DNA from: Microbacterium arborescens
Lineage (GTDB): Bacteria > Actinomycetota > Actinomycetes > Actinomycetales > Microbacteriaceae
DNA: 64,000 bases
Assembly (NCBI RefSeq): GCF_030369635.1
Contig: NZ_CP128474.1
Coordinates: forward strand, 3,038,001-3,102,000
Reading direction: 5' to 3'
Each line of letters begins with the position of its first letter. The first letter of the stretch is position 1. The notes below the pieces were generated by a model. That model worked only from the letters and a program-made list of their open reading frames with translations. It was not told the origin of the DNA and did not search any database. This document shows positions 44,019 to 53,680 of this stretch, one piece after another. The position numbers and the translations under genes were made by a program.

Positions 44019-44828
44019 ATGACGACCACGAGCACGACACCCCAGGCATCGACCGCGTCATCCGGTGTGCGATGGGGACGTGTCGCGGTTCTGGCTCTGG
44101 CGATCGGACAGCCGGTCTCGTCTCTCGCGTTCGAGCTGTGGTCGCCGACGGAACTGCAAGGCGGCGCGGACTTCTCACCGATCGTTCCTCCCGGGCCGAT
44201 GTTCAGCATCTGGGGCGTCATCATCTCCGCGAGCATCCTCTGGGCGCTGCTCCAGGCCCGGCGGTCGACAGCGGACTCACCCGTGCGCGACCGGCTGGTG
44301 GCGCCGAACGTGCTCCTCTACGCGGGTTTCTTCCTGTGGTTGACCGCCGCCGCGTTCGGACAGCAGTCGGCGATCACCCTGCTGCCCTTCCTGCTGATCG
44401 TGGGCGCGAACCTCGCCGCCTGGGCACGCATCTCTCACGGCCGCGACGAGATCGCGGGGTGGAAGCCCCTCGACCGGGTCACCCTCTATGCCTCGCAGGG
44501 CCTGTACGCCGGCTGGACCTCGATGGCGTTCTTCGTCAACGTCGCCACGGTCCTGCAGGGATCGGGCGCGCCGAATGACGGGGGGTGGGGCACCACCTGG
44601 CAGATCCTCGTGATCGCCGCGGCCGCTGGCCTCGCCGTCGTGTTCCTCGTGATCTCGCGGGGATCGATCTGGTACGCCGCGACCGCCGCATACGCGCTCG
44701 TAGGCGCGACGATCTCGAGCGTGGCGGCGGGCTATGCGTCGCTTCCGATCGCGCTGATCTCCGGCATCGCCCTCATCGCCGTGACCACCACCGTCATCCG
44801 TCGCCGCGTCCGCGCGCACGCCGGCTGA
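44019..44828 (+). CDS. TspO/MBR-like membrane protein
   Basis: A 269-residue protein with GAAGGAGA before ATG 44019. About seven membrane segments. The segment IVPPGPMFSIWGVIISASIL resembles the proline-aromatic first-helix motif of TspO-like tryptophan-rich proteins, and GWTSMAFFVNVATVL the later N-V motif. It is longer than classical TspO (~160). The ligand may be a tetrapyrrole, but homology is distant. A palindrome upstream suggests regulation. Confidence 0.6.
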   Translation: MTTTSTTPQASTASSGVRWGRVAVLALAIGQPVSSLAFELWSPTELQGGADFSPIVPPGPMFSIWGVIISASILWALLQARRSTADSPVRDRLVAPNVLLYAGFFLWLTAAAFGQQSAITLLPFLLIVGANLAAWARISHGRDEIAGWKPLDRVTLYASQGLYAGWTSMAFFVNVATVLQGSGAPNDGGWGTTWQILVIAAAAGLAVVFLVISRGSIWYAATAAYALVGATISSVAAGYASLPIALISGIALIAVTTTVIRRRVRAHAG

Positions 44829-44852
44829 AGATCGGCGTCACCACCCGTCCGA

Positions 44853-45029
44853 TCAGTCGGTCACGGCGAGCACCACCTGTGCGAAGGCGTAGGCGACGCC
44901 TGCCAGGCTGAGCCAGATCCCGAACGCGAGCACGCCGATGATGACGATGCCGCGCACGATGTCGCGGACCTCCCCGCGATCGTCCGCACGGTCGGGGTGC
45001 GGGGTGTCGATGGTGTCGAGCTGCGTCAT
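44853..45029 (-). CDS. Small single-pass membrane protein, 58 aa
   Basis: MTQLDTIDTPHPDRADDRGE, then a membrane helix (IVIIGVLAFGIWLSLAGVAY) and AFAQVVLAVTD. ATG 45029 to TGA 44853. It lies 84 bp downstream of the sigma-fusion gene on the same strand and may be its last cistron. Function unknown. Confidence 0.65.
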   Translation of the reverse strand: MTQLDTIDTPHPDRADDRGEVRDIVRGIVIIGVLAFGIWLSLAGVAYAFAQVVLAVTD

Positions 45030-45113
45030 GCGTGCGCCTGTTCGTCGGGGTGCGGCCTTCGCTCAAGAGACACCCGCACACGCGGATCGTGACGTGATCC
45101 GCGCTCGAACGAT

Positions 45114-46862
45114 TCAGTTGGCGATGAACCGCGTCGAACTCCACGGGCCGAAATCACGGGCCTGCGGGTTCGCGTAGCGCAGGCGCATGACGTTCTCGCC
45201 GGGAGGCACGGCCAGGTACTCGTTCCATACGCCGCTTGCGGGCATCGTGAGGGTCTGGACGGTGTCGTCACCCGGCAGCATCCGCTGGATGACCGTGCCG
45301 CCCGGCGCGGTGAGCCGGAACGCGAATCGGTCGGCGTCGACCGTCGCGGATTCAGTGGGGCTCGCCGGCAGGGGCGGTTCATCGACCGTGTACGGCACCG
45401 CCCCGGAGGGCGTCGACGTGACACCCGCAACACTCTGAACAGCCTGAAGCCCACCCGTCCCGGGGGCGAGCCCCGTCGCCCGCGCCGTCCAGCGCCCGAA
45501 GGCGTCGGCGCGGGTCTCGCCGACGACCTGACCAGCCTCGTCGAGCAGTGAGATCACTGCCCCCGGCACAGCATCCGTTCCGCTGATCACCGGGAGCATC
45601 CGCGAATCGGCCTGCGAGACCGTTGCCGTCAGAGCGGCCGGCAGCTCGGAGCCGGGCTGAGGCCGCACCGGCACCGGGACGGTCGGATCGGCGGGCGCGT
45701 CGACGGAGGGCGCAGGACTCGGCCGTCCCGGGGCCACGGGAGAGACCGGCTGGTCATCGGCGTCACCTGTCGGCGTCGGAGACGGTATCGGGGCTTCGGT
45801 TTCCACCGTCGGCTCGCCCGGCACGGATTCGGGTTCGAGCCCCGGCACCGGACTCGCCGGAGCACCCGGAACCGAGCCCCGATCTGCGGACTCGACGCCG
45901 AGTTGGCTCGACCACGCCGTGATCCCCCAGACCGCGGCCGCGACCAGCAGGAGCAGAGCCGCCCCCACGCCGGCGATCACGAGCCGCCGCTTTCCCGGCC
46001 GGACGACGGGACGCGCCTCCCCCGGCCCGGGCGCCGGCGCGCCCCCCGCGCCGAGGGCGAGCGGCATGGAGGGCGCCGGCGCGCTGGAGAGGTAGGTCGC
46101 GGCGCCCGCCGTTCCCGCGACGACGGGCAGCAGCACCAGCGCGAGCGTCTGCGAGATGGACCTGGCCTCGGTGAGCGCAGCCGGGCACGACTCGCAGGTC
46201 AGCAGGTGCTGATCGACGCGCTTGCGGTCGCGAGCAGACAGCGCGTCGCGCGTGTATGCGCCGAGCTCGGCCACGATCGGGCGGCACTCCTCAGACCCGG
46301 ACCGCGCCAGCTGCGCGCTCACCCAGGCGTCGCGGAACCCGCGCTTGGCGCGAACCACCAGTGCCGAGACCCCATTCGGCGAAACCCCGAGTACGTCGCT
46401 GAGCTGTCGCGGAGGCAGGCCGTCGACCTCGCTGTACCAGAGGGCCTCGCGCCACCGCTCCGGCAGCGACTGGAACGCCTGCGCAGCAGCGTCATGGGCC
46501 TGCGACCTCGTCGCCGCGTCCTCGCCGCTCAGCGCCCGTTCGTCGACGATGAGCTCGAGGTCGTCGTCGGCTGACTCCCGGCGCGATCGGTAGTGGTCCC
46601 GGGCGACATTTCGCACGGATGCGATGAGGTACGGACGGAAGGCTCCGGTCGGCCCTTTTCCCTTGCGGAGCGCTCGCAGGAGCTTCTCGAACGTCTCGGC
46701 GACGAGGTCGTCGGGATCGAGACCGCGGAACCCGCGGGCCACAGACAGCGCCGACCCGGCGTGATTACGCCAAAGCTCGCCGAACGCGGCCATGTCGCCC
46801 ATGCGCACTCTGTCGAGAAGCACGTCGTCGCGCGACTGCGCCGGCTCATCGAGGATCGTCAT
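45114..46862 (-). CDS. ECF sigma factor fused to zinc anti-sigma, membrane span and Ig-like extracytoplasmic domain
   Basis: A 582-residue single chain. Sigma region 2 (~22-93: DPDDLVAETFEKLLRAL, YLIASVRNVARDHYRSR) and region 4 (~128-178: LPERWREALWYSEVDGLPPR, VLGVSPNGVSALVVRAK). Then a ZAS zinc anti-sigma motif (~193-228: Cys193, HLLTCESC), a hydrophobic stretch ~238-259, a clear membrane helix ~293-316 (RRLVIAGVGAALLLLVAAAV), a Pro/Ser/Glu-rich stalk (~330-410), a bacterial Ig-like domain (~410-495: DAVPGAVISLLDEAGQVVGE) and a final beta domain. ECF factors with fused C-terminal sensor regions (ECF52-like) are known in actinobacteria. It lies 92 bp downstream of the giant surface protein, past a terminator. 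Confidence 0.9.
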   Translation of the reverse strand: MTILDEPAQSRDDVLLDRVRMGDMAAFGELWRNHAGSALSVARGFRGLDPDDLVAETFEKLLRALRKGKGPTGAFRPYLIASVRNVARDHYRSRRESADDDLELIVDERALSGEDAATRSQAHDAAAQAFQSLPERWREALWYSEVDGLPPRQLSDVLGVSPNGVSALVVRAKRGFRDAWVSAQLARSGSEECRPIVAELGAYTRDALSARDRKRVDQHLLTCESCPAALTEARSISQTLALVLLPVVAGTAGAATYLSSAPAPSMPLALGAGGAPAPGPGEARPVVRPGKRRLVIAGVGAALLLLVAAAVWGITAWSSQLGVESADRGSVPGAPASPVPGLEPESVPGEPTVETEAPIPSPTPTGDADDQPVSPVAPGRPSPAPSVDAPADPTVPVPVRPQPGSELPAALTATVSQADSRMLPVISGTDAVPGAVISLLDEAGQVVGETRADAFGRWTARATGLAPGTGGLQAVQSVAGVTSTPSGAVPYTVDEPPLPASPTESATVDADRFAFRLTAPGGTVIQRMLPGDDTVQTLTMPASGVWNEYLAVPPGENVMRLRYANPQARDFGPWSSTRFIAN

Positions 46863-46904
46863 CGCCACACACGCCTTTCTCGCTCCACGTCCACCGGCGA
46901 CGCG

Positions 46905-46937
46905 AGCGGCGGCCGCGGGCAACCCGCGACCGCCGCT
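46905..46937. terminator. Hairpin between giant surface protein and sigma-fusion genes
   Basis: AGCGGCGG (46905-46912) / CCGCCGCT (46930-46937) with an inner CGCGGG/CCCGCG stem around a three-base loop. It gives an almost continuous 15-bp stem after the surface-protein stop at 46955; the sigma gene would then need its own promoter or readthrough. Confidence 0.7.
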
Positions 46938-46954
46938 GCGTCGACCTCAGACCA

Positions 46955-49900
46955 TCAGGCGGATGCTGCCTCCTGACGGCGTCGCACGACCAGCCAGACA
47001 CCGAGCATCACGAGAGCCATGCCGGCGAGTCCGCCGCCCATCCAGAGCGCACCGCCGGTGACGGCGAGGCCCGGCGGGACCACGACGGTCCGCGTGGCGC
47101 AATCGGCGTCCGTCGCGTTCTCGGCGCAATTCGCACCCGACCCGTCGGGGGTCACCACGACATTCCGGATCTCACCGACCGAGCGGAGCGTCACCGAGTA
47201 CGTCACCGTGACGCTCTCGCCCACTCCTACGGCACCCGACCACGACAGCACCGGCTGCTGATACTCGGCGCCGTTGCTCGCGTCGCCGTTGTACGAGGCC
47301 ACGCGCAGCGCGGAGCTGAGGTCGTCGGTGAACGACGCGGGACGCTCATCGGTGTAGGCGACCTGGCCGGTGTTGGTCACGGTCACCGTGAAGGTGAGCC
47401 GGTCACCCACGGTGGCCCGCTCCGACGAGACGTCCTTCGTCACGCGGTAGCTCGCGATCGGGGTATCGGTCTCGCACGCGCCCTCGCAACGGCCGCCCGG
47501 GGCGTCGCCCACGACCGCGTTGCGCAGGCGTCCGTCGCCGGTCGACGGCTGGTTGACCGTCACCGAGTACGTGATGGTCACGCTTTCGCCGATCGCGAGC
47601 GGGCCCGACCATGCGAGCGTCGTCCCGTCGACCTCAGCTCCCGAGGTCGCGTCGTCGTTGTACGTCGCGTCATCCAGAACGCCCGACAGGTCGTCGCTGA
47701 TGGATGCCGGCGCATCGTCGGTGTACGCGACCTGACCGAGGTTCTCGACGACGACCGTGTAGGTCACGGTGCCACCGAGGACGACGTCCTGCACATCCGA
47801 CGTCTTGGTGACGCCGTAGGTTGCGACCGGCGTTTCCGTGGCGCACTGACCCTCGAGGCACTCGCCGCCCGGGCTGGACGGAGCCACCACGTTGCGCATG
47901 TCGAAGTCGCCCGACACCGGGTCGTCGACGGTCACCGAGTACGTGACCTGGATCGACTCGCCGACCGCGAGGGGACCCGCCCACGTCAGGGTGTCGTCGG
48001 CGACCTGCCCACCGAGCGACACGTCACCGTTGTAGGTCGCGTCGTCGAGAACGCGCGAGAGGTCGTCCGTGAACGACGCCGGGTTCTCGTCGGTGTAGGG
48101 CAGTGCTCCCGTGTTGGTGACGGTGACCGTGTAAGTCACCGTGTCACCCGGCAGCGCCGTACCCGACGAAACCGACTTCGCGATGGAGTACGACGATGCC
48201 GGGACGTTCGCCACACACGCGGGGTCCGTCGATCCCTCGACGCAGTTGCCGCCCGAGCCCGGAGGCGTCACCACGGTGTTGTCCAGTCGCCGATCACCCG
48301 TCGCCGGGTCGTTGACCGTCACGGAGTACGTGACGGTGACCGTCTCGCCGACGGCGAGCGCACCCGACCAGCTGAGCTCCGGCGCGGTGTACGACACCCC
48401 TGCCCCCGACGTGCTCGTCGCATCGCCGTTGTAGGTGGCATCGTCGAGCACGCTCGAGAGGTCATCGGTGAACGACGCGGGGTCGTCTGCCGTGTACGCG
48501 ACCTGGCCGGTGTTGGTGACCTGGATGCTGTACTCGACCGTGTCGCCCGCGACGACCTCGGTGGTCTCGGTCGACTTCACGACCCGGTAGGCACCCACCG
48601 GAGTGGTGGTCTCGCACACGCCGTCGCAGCTTCCGCCCGGCCCCGAGGGGGTCACGGCGTTGCGGAGATCGAAGTCGCCGGTCACGGGGTCGTCGACGGT
48701 CACGGAGTACGTGACCTCGATCGACTCGCCGACCCCCAGCGGGCCGGACCACGTCAGGGTGTTGCCCGACACGGTCGCCCCGTTCGTGGCGTCGTCGTTG
48801 TACTTCGCGTCATCCAGAACTCCGGACAGGTCATCAGCGAACGACGCGGGGTCGTCGGCCGTGTAGGCGACGTCGCCGGTGTTAGTGACGGTCACCGTGT
48901 AGGTGACGACACCGCCGGGACGCACGGTCGCGGAGTCCGACGACTTCGACACCGTGTACGAGGCGACAGGCGTCCGCGTGGTGCACGTGCCATCCGAGTC
49001 GCAGCTGCCGCCCGGGGTCGTCGGAACGACGGCGTTGACGAGCTCACGGTCGCCCGACAGCGGGTCGTTGACGGTGACCGAGTACGTGACGGTGGCCGAC
49101 TGCCCGATGGCGACCGGGCCGGACCACGTCAGGGTGTTCTCCGCAACGGCACCTCCCTCGGAGACGTCGCCGTTGTAGGTCGCGTCGTCGAGGACGCCGC
49201 TGAGGTCGTCATCGAAGGATGCCGGGTTCTCGGCGGTGTAGTCGACCTGCCCGGTGTTCGTGACGACAACCGAGTAGGTGATGACACCACCGGCCATGAC
49301 CGACTCGGCACTGGCCGTCTTGTCCACGGTGTAGGACGCGACAGGCGTCGTCGTCTCGCAGGCGTCCGGCAGGCACTCGCCCGTCGGGTCGCCGGGGACG
49401 ACCACGTTGCCCAGCACCGAGTCGCCCTGGGTCGGGTCGTCGACCGTGACCGAGTATGTGACGTCCACGGTGGCGCCGACCTCGAGCGGGCCGGACCACG
49501 ACAGGGTGTTCCCGCTCACCGACCCGCCCGCCGACACGTCGTCGTTGTAGGTCGCGTCGTCGAGAACGGCAGAGAGATCATCGGAGAACGACACCGGGTT
49601 GTCGGCGGTGTACGCCACCCCGCCGACGTTAGTCACCGTGACGGTGTAGGTGACGACGGATCCGGGCGTCGCGTTCTCGACGTCGGCCGACTTCGAGATG
49701 GTGTATCCGGCGATCGGCGTGTCGGTGCACTTCTCCGCGGCCGGGTCACACGGCCCGGCAGGGGGCGTTCCGGGCGGAACCAGGAAGTTGGAGGCCTGGT
49801 TGTTGCCGCGATCGCCGAACGCATTGACCGTGACGGTGTAGGTGACCTCGGCGGTCGCTCCCACCGCGAGGGTTCCGCGGATGGCGAGGATGTCGTCGGT

Positions 49901-52579
49901 CGGGCCGGCTACGGTGACCGAGGGCGTGTCGGAGGCCGCGGCACCGGTGAGGGTCGCGTCATCCAGGACGTCGCTGAGGTCGTCGTCCTGCGCGACGTCG
50001 ACGGTGGTGGCTCCGGTGTTGGTCACTCGAACGGTGTAGGTGAGCTCCGTGCCCGTGCGTACCGGCGACTCGGAAGCCGTGACCGTCTTGGTGTAAGCGA
50101 CGCCGGTGATCGGCGTGCTCGTGCAGTTCGGCTGCTCGTCATCCGTCGGCACGCATTCGCCGCCGGAAGGAGGCGTCTCGCCCGGCGCCAGCAGGAAGTT
50201 CGACGCGACACTGTCGCCCCTCTCGCCGTCCGGACGCACCGTTACGGTGTAGGTCACCGTGTAGGTCTCGCCGACCGGGACGGAGCCGGTGACCGAGATC
50301 CGCGCGCCGTCGCGAACTGCGGTGAGGCCGTTCGGGCTCGTCGGTTCGGAGGTGACATCGGCGTCGTCGAGGACGTAGGTGAGGTCGTCGACGGCGTCGA
50401 TCGTTGCAGCAGATTCGCCGTCGTTGTCGAAGTAGAGCGTGTAGGTGATCGTCGACCCGGCCACGACCGGATCGGATGAGGCCTGCGCGCTCTTCCACTG
50501 GGTGAGCAGCGCGCCGGGGATCTGCACGCGGTCGCAGCTCTGAGCACCGGGGGCCGTCTGGTCCGTCGGCACGCACGCCGAGTTTCGGAGGATCTGATCG
50601 CCCTCGCCCGTGTAGGTCACGGAGTAGGTGATCGTCGCCTGAGCGCCGGCCGCGAGGGGCCCGCTCCACGACAGCGTGTTGCCCGAACGCGTGACGGTGC
50701 CGGTCGACGCCGTCAGCGACGCGTCGTCGAAGGTGGCGTCGTCGAGGACGTCGCTCAGGTCGTCCGTGGCGGTCGCCGGCTCAGCGGCGGTGTAGGCCCC
50801 GGGCCCGGGATTACGCACGACGATCGTGTAGGTCGCCTGCTCGCCGACCGCGGGGAGTTCGGTCGTGTTCGCAGACTTGTCGATCGTCAGACGGGGCAGA
50901 TTGACCGTCACGACCGCGCACGGTTGGCCGGTCGCGTTGTCGATGCCGCCGGTCGCGGGGTTGCAGCTCGGAGGTGTCGTCACGGACGGATCGTTCGGAA
51001 CCCACGCGACGTTGCGGGCCGCGCCATCACCGCCGGCCTTGAGCCTGACACTGTAGGTGATGTCGACGGACTGTCCGACCGCGAGCGCACCGGACCACGA
51101 GACGCGCGGCTGCTGGTACGACAGGGCGCCGGCGCGGGATGCCGCAGCGTCGTTGTTGTAGGTCGCGTCGTCCAGCACGCCCGACAGGTTGTCGAACACC
51201 ACCGCCGGGTTCGCAGTGGTGTAGTTGCCTGCTCCGGTGTTGGTTGCGCGGACGGTGTACGTGATGACGTCGCCCGGTCGCGAGTTCGCCGTCGCGTTGG
51301 ACGTCTTGGTGACCGAGAGCGCCAGGGCGCACGACTGCGCGCTGTCCTGGTTGTTCGCGGAGTTCGGGTCTTGCTCGTTGCCGACGACGCTCGCCGTGTT
51401 CGTGATGCACGCGGGCGGGGAGACGTTGGTGGCCGCCGAGATCGTGAAGGTCTCGCGTTCTCCGACAGCAAGCCGCCCGCCCGTGACGGTGACAGTCGAC
51501 CCGTTGATGCTCGAGGCGACGTCGCCGGTGACCTGGGGGCTACTCAGACCCGCGGGCAGCGTGTCGGTGACGGTCCAGCCGCTCGAGACGCCCTGGCCGT
51601 TGTTCACGACCGTGACCTGGTAGCTGATGCGCTCGCCGGACGTGAACGTGGCCGGTCCGGTCTTATCGATCGAGAGGTCGGCAGGCAGGCCGGGGATCGA
51701 GGTGCCATCGTTGCGGCTCGAGGGCGGTCCGGAAATCTGACTCACCAGGCGGAACGTCGGCTGCGCGGAGGCACCGTTGACGATGCTCACCTGGTACACG
51801 ACGCCAGAGCTGTTGGACGAGAAACCCAGGTTGCCGTTACCGAAATTCCACGCCGCGCCGTATCCGCCACCGGTAGCAGGCAGCACGGCACCGAAAGTCG
51901 TGATCGCGCCGGTGGTGACATTGATCCGCCGGATCTGGCCCGAGGTGTTCACACCCCACGCGAAGCCGTCCTTGAAGGCGAAATCCTGAACGTTGGGCAC
52001 GTCGTTCAGAGCCACACGCCGGGCGATGGCGCCGGTTGCGACGTTGATCGCGAGCATGGACGTCTGCGGAGCGAAGTCGGAGACGTAGAAGAGTCCATCG
52101 GCGGGATTGAAAGCACCCGAGAACCACCGGGTGGTCGTGTTCCCCGTGTGCGTGTAGACGGTCGTACCCACCCGGGTAACCGTTCCACCCTGCCCGATGC
52201 GGATGAGCGACCCGGCAGGGATGCTGCTGTTGCCGATGTTGACCATGCCGTACATGTAATTGTCGGCGGGGTTGAAGCCGATCGCGTTGTACGTCACGGG
52301 GGCCGGACCGCCCTCGTCGGAGAACGTGAAGGAGCCCCCGCTGCCGTTCGTGATGGCGCGCTGGAGCTGTGTCGGGTCCTCCTGCGCGATGTAGACGACG
52401 GGTTCAGCCGGGCTGAACGGATCTCCCGCGGCCGCGCTCGCGGGAAGCGGCGACGCCAGGTTCACGGCGACCAGCGTGGCCGCAGCGAGACTCCCCACGG
52501 CGATCGAGGCGAGCGCTCGGCGGAAACGACCGCGTACCGGCGGCCTCCCGTTGCGCGTGGATCCCATGGTGCTGTTCAT
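46955..52579 (-). CDS. Giant repeat surface protein, LAVTG-anchored
   Basis: A 1874-residue exported protein. ATG 52579 has GGGGA upstream (ATG 52594 is an alternative). Signal peptide (RRALASIAVGSLAAATLVAV, ending ASA). N-terminal beta-propeller-like region (~55-290) with repeated strands such as IGFNPADNYMYGMVNIG and FAFKDGFAWGVNTSG. Then about twelve DUF11/Ig-like repeats of ~115-125 residues, most with YTVTVTNTG, PASFTDDLSGVLDDATYN, LTWSGPLAVGES and VTYSVTVDDP, alternating with short Cys-x-n-Cys inserts. LAVTG is at ~1838-1842, then a membrane span and RRRQEAASA. Probably a long adhesive fibre. It lies between an AraC regulator and the sigma fusion. Confidence 0.93.
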   Translation of the reverse strand: MNSTMGSTRNGRPPVRGRFRRALASIAVGSLAAATLVAVNLASPLPASAAAGDPFSPAEPVVYIAQEDPTQLQRAITNGSGGSFTFSDEGGPAPVTYNAIGFNPADNYMYGMVNIGNSSIPAGSLIRIGQGGTVTRVGTTVYTHTGNTTTRWFSGAFNPADGLFYVSDFAPQTSMLAINVATGAIARRVALNDVPNVQDFAFKDGFAWGVNTSGQIRRINVTTGAITTFGAVLPATGGGYGAAWNFGNGNLGFSSNSSGVVYQVSIVNGASAQPTFRLVSQISGPPSSRNDGTSIPGLPADLSIDKTGPATFTSGERISYQVTVVNNGQGVSSGWTVTDTLPAGLSSPQVTGDVASSINGSTVTVTGGRLAVGERETFTISAATNVSPPACITNTASVVGNEQDPNSANNQDSAQSCALALSVTKTSNATANSRPGDVITYTVRATNTGAGNYTTANPAVVFDNLSGVLDDATYNNDAAASRAGALSYQQPRVSWSGALAVGQSVDITYSVRLKAGGDGAARNVAWVPNDPSVTTPPSCNPATGGIDNATGQPCAVVTVNLPRLTIDKSANTTELPAVGEQATYTIVVRNPGPGAYTAAEPATATDDLSDVLDDATFDDASLTASTGTVTRSGNTLSWSGPLAAGAQATITYSVTYTGEGDQILRNSACVPTDQTAPGAQSCDRVQIPGALLTQWKSAQASSDPVVAGSTITYTLYFDNDGESAATIDAVDDLTYVLDDADVTSEPTSPNGLTAVRDGARISVTGSVPVGETYTVTYTVTVRPDGERGDSVASNFLLAPGETPPSGGECVPTDDEQPNCTSTPITGVAYTKTVTASESPVRTGTELTYTVRVTNTGATTVDVAQDDDLSDVLDDATLTGAAASDTPSVTVAGPTDDILAIRGTLAVGATAEVTYTVTVNAFGDRGNNQASNFLVPPGTPPAGPCDPAAEKCTDTPIAGYTISKSADVENATPGSVVTYTVTVTNVGGVAYTADNPVSFSDDLSAVLDDATYNDDVSAGGSVSGNTLSWSGPLEVGATVDVTYSVTVDDPTQGDSVLGNVVVPGDPTGECLPDACETTTPVASYTVDKTASAESVMAGGVITYSVVVTNTGQVDYTAENPASFDDDLSGVLDDATYNGDVSEGGAVAENTLTWSGPVAIGQSATVTYSVTVNDPLSGDRELVNAVVPTTPGGSCDSDGTCTTRTPVASYTVSKSSDSATVRPGGVVTYTVTVTNTGDVAYTADDPASFADDLSGVLDDAKYNDDATNGATVSGNTLTWSGPLGVGESIEVTYSVTVDDPVTGDFDLRNAVTPSGPGGSCDGVCETTTPVGAYRVVKSTETTEVVAGDTVEYSIQVTNTGQVAYTADDPASFTDDLSSVLDDATYNGDATSTSGAGVSYTAPELSWSGALAVGETVTVTYSVTVNDPATGDRRLDNTVVTPPGSGGNCVEGSTDPACVANVPASSYSIAKSVSSGTALPGDTVTYTVTVTNTGALPYTDENPASFTDDLSRVLDDATYNGDVSLGGQVADDTLTWAGPLAVGESIQVTYSVTVDDPVSGDFDMRNVVAPSSPGGECLEGQCATETPVATYGVTKTSDVQDVVLGGTVTYTVVVENLGQVAYTDDAPASISDDLSGVLDDATYNDDATSGAEVDGTTLAWSGPLAIGESVTITYSVTVNQPSTGDGRLRNAVVGDAPGGRCEGACETDTPIASYRVTKDVSSERATVGDRLTFTVTVTNTGQVAYTDERPASFTDDLSSALRVASYNGDASNGAEYQQPVLSWSGAVGVGESVTVTYSVTLRSVGEIRNVVVTPDGSGANCAENATDADCATRTVVVPPGLAVTGGALWMGGGLAGMALVMLGVWLVVRRRQEAASA

Positions 52580-52753
52580 CTTTTCCCCGTCCATGCATCG
52601 TCTCGGGCGCGGCGCGCCCCTGGGCGTGCCTCCCAGCCGGAGCATAGGGAGGCCATCACCTTCTCCACGGTTCGCTTCACGAAACGTGACGCGGGTTTCT
52701 GAAATTTGCGCGATTCAGTACACGGACAGCGCGCGGGGAGCCCGACCGGAGCG

Positions 52754-53680
52754 TCAGGTGGACGACTCGTCGACCTTGCGCATGGCCCGATGCAGAGACT
52801 GGCGCGTGCCGAATCCGGTCGCCCGGGCAACGAGGTCCAGCGTCATCGTCGGGTTGTGCCGCCGAAGCTCGGTCGCCGCCCTGAGCCGGATCTCGAGGAG
52901 CGATTCCGAGAACGTACGCCCCTGCGCACTCAGGGCGCTCTGCACCGTGCGGGTCGAAACGCCCAGCCGATTCGCGACGGAAGACAGCGACAGAGTCGGC
53001 GACGCATACTCGCGGACCAGGATGTCCATCACCGCGTTCGGCAACGACAGCTCCGGGGGCGTGTCGCCGATCAGCGATGCGACGAGCGCGACGGAGACTT
53101 CGGCCGCAGCGTCGCCCAGCGGGGAACCGCCCATCTCGACAACATCCGACTCGATGGCGCACAGCGCCTTCACGAACGTCACCAACGGCCGTATCACCGC
53201 TTCGTCGGCTCCTGATCGGCTGATGCGGTCGAACCCCATCCGCCGCCGGGAGGCGAAGTCACCGGCATCCAGGCTGATGAACACGAGCTCGGTCGGCTCG
53301 GCCGCCTCGATCGTGACCGGCGCCGTACCGGGCGGGATCAGGAACGACGAGCTCCGCCGGGCCACGACCGGGGCGTCCGAGCGCACCTGTAATGCGCGCC
53401 CCTCCGCGACGATCGCCACGACGCGATTTCGGGAGCGCTCGTCTCGCGGCCACACGACCGTCGCCGCCGGCATTCGCGCATGAGTGAAGAGATACGCGCC
53501 GACGCGGACGACGTTGGCGCGAAGCAGCGCGTTGTCATCGCGCACGGCCGTGAATCCGATGTTCGCCGACGACATGTAGGTCGTCAGCGGCATCAGGCTC
53601 AGCAGCTTTTCGCGCCCGTCGGCGCGGAACTTGTTCAGCTCGAACTCACCTCGAGCGATGAGCGGACGGTCCGGTCGCAT
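52754..53680 (-). CDS. AraC-family regulator
   Basis: A 308-residue protein. ATG 53680 is preceded by AAGGGGG at good distance. The N-terminal sensor domain (~1-190) is of the AraC-binding-like type (ISLDAGDFASRRRMGFDRIS). C-terminal double HTH: PTLSLSSVANRLGVSTRTVQ, then a second helix pair LDLVARATGFGTRQSLHRAM. It is 174 bp upstream of the giant surface-protein gene on the same strand, so it is a candidate activator. Confidence 0.88.
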   Translation of the reverse strand: MRPDRPLIARGEFELNKFRADGREKLLSLMPLTTYMSSANIGFTAVRDDNALLRANVVRVGAYLFTHARMPAATVVWPRDERSRNRVVAIVAEGRALQVRSDAPVVARRSSSFLIPPGTAPVTIEAAEPTELVFISLDAGDFASRRRMGFDRISRSGADEAVIRPLVTFVKALCAIESDVVEMGGSPLGDAAAEVSVALVASLIGDTPPELSLPNAVMDILVREYASPTLSLSSVANRLGVSTRTVQSALSAQGRTFSESLLEIRLRAATELRRHNPTMTLDLVARATGFGTRQSLHRAMRKVDESST

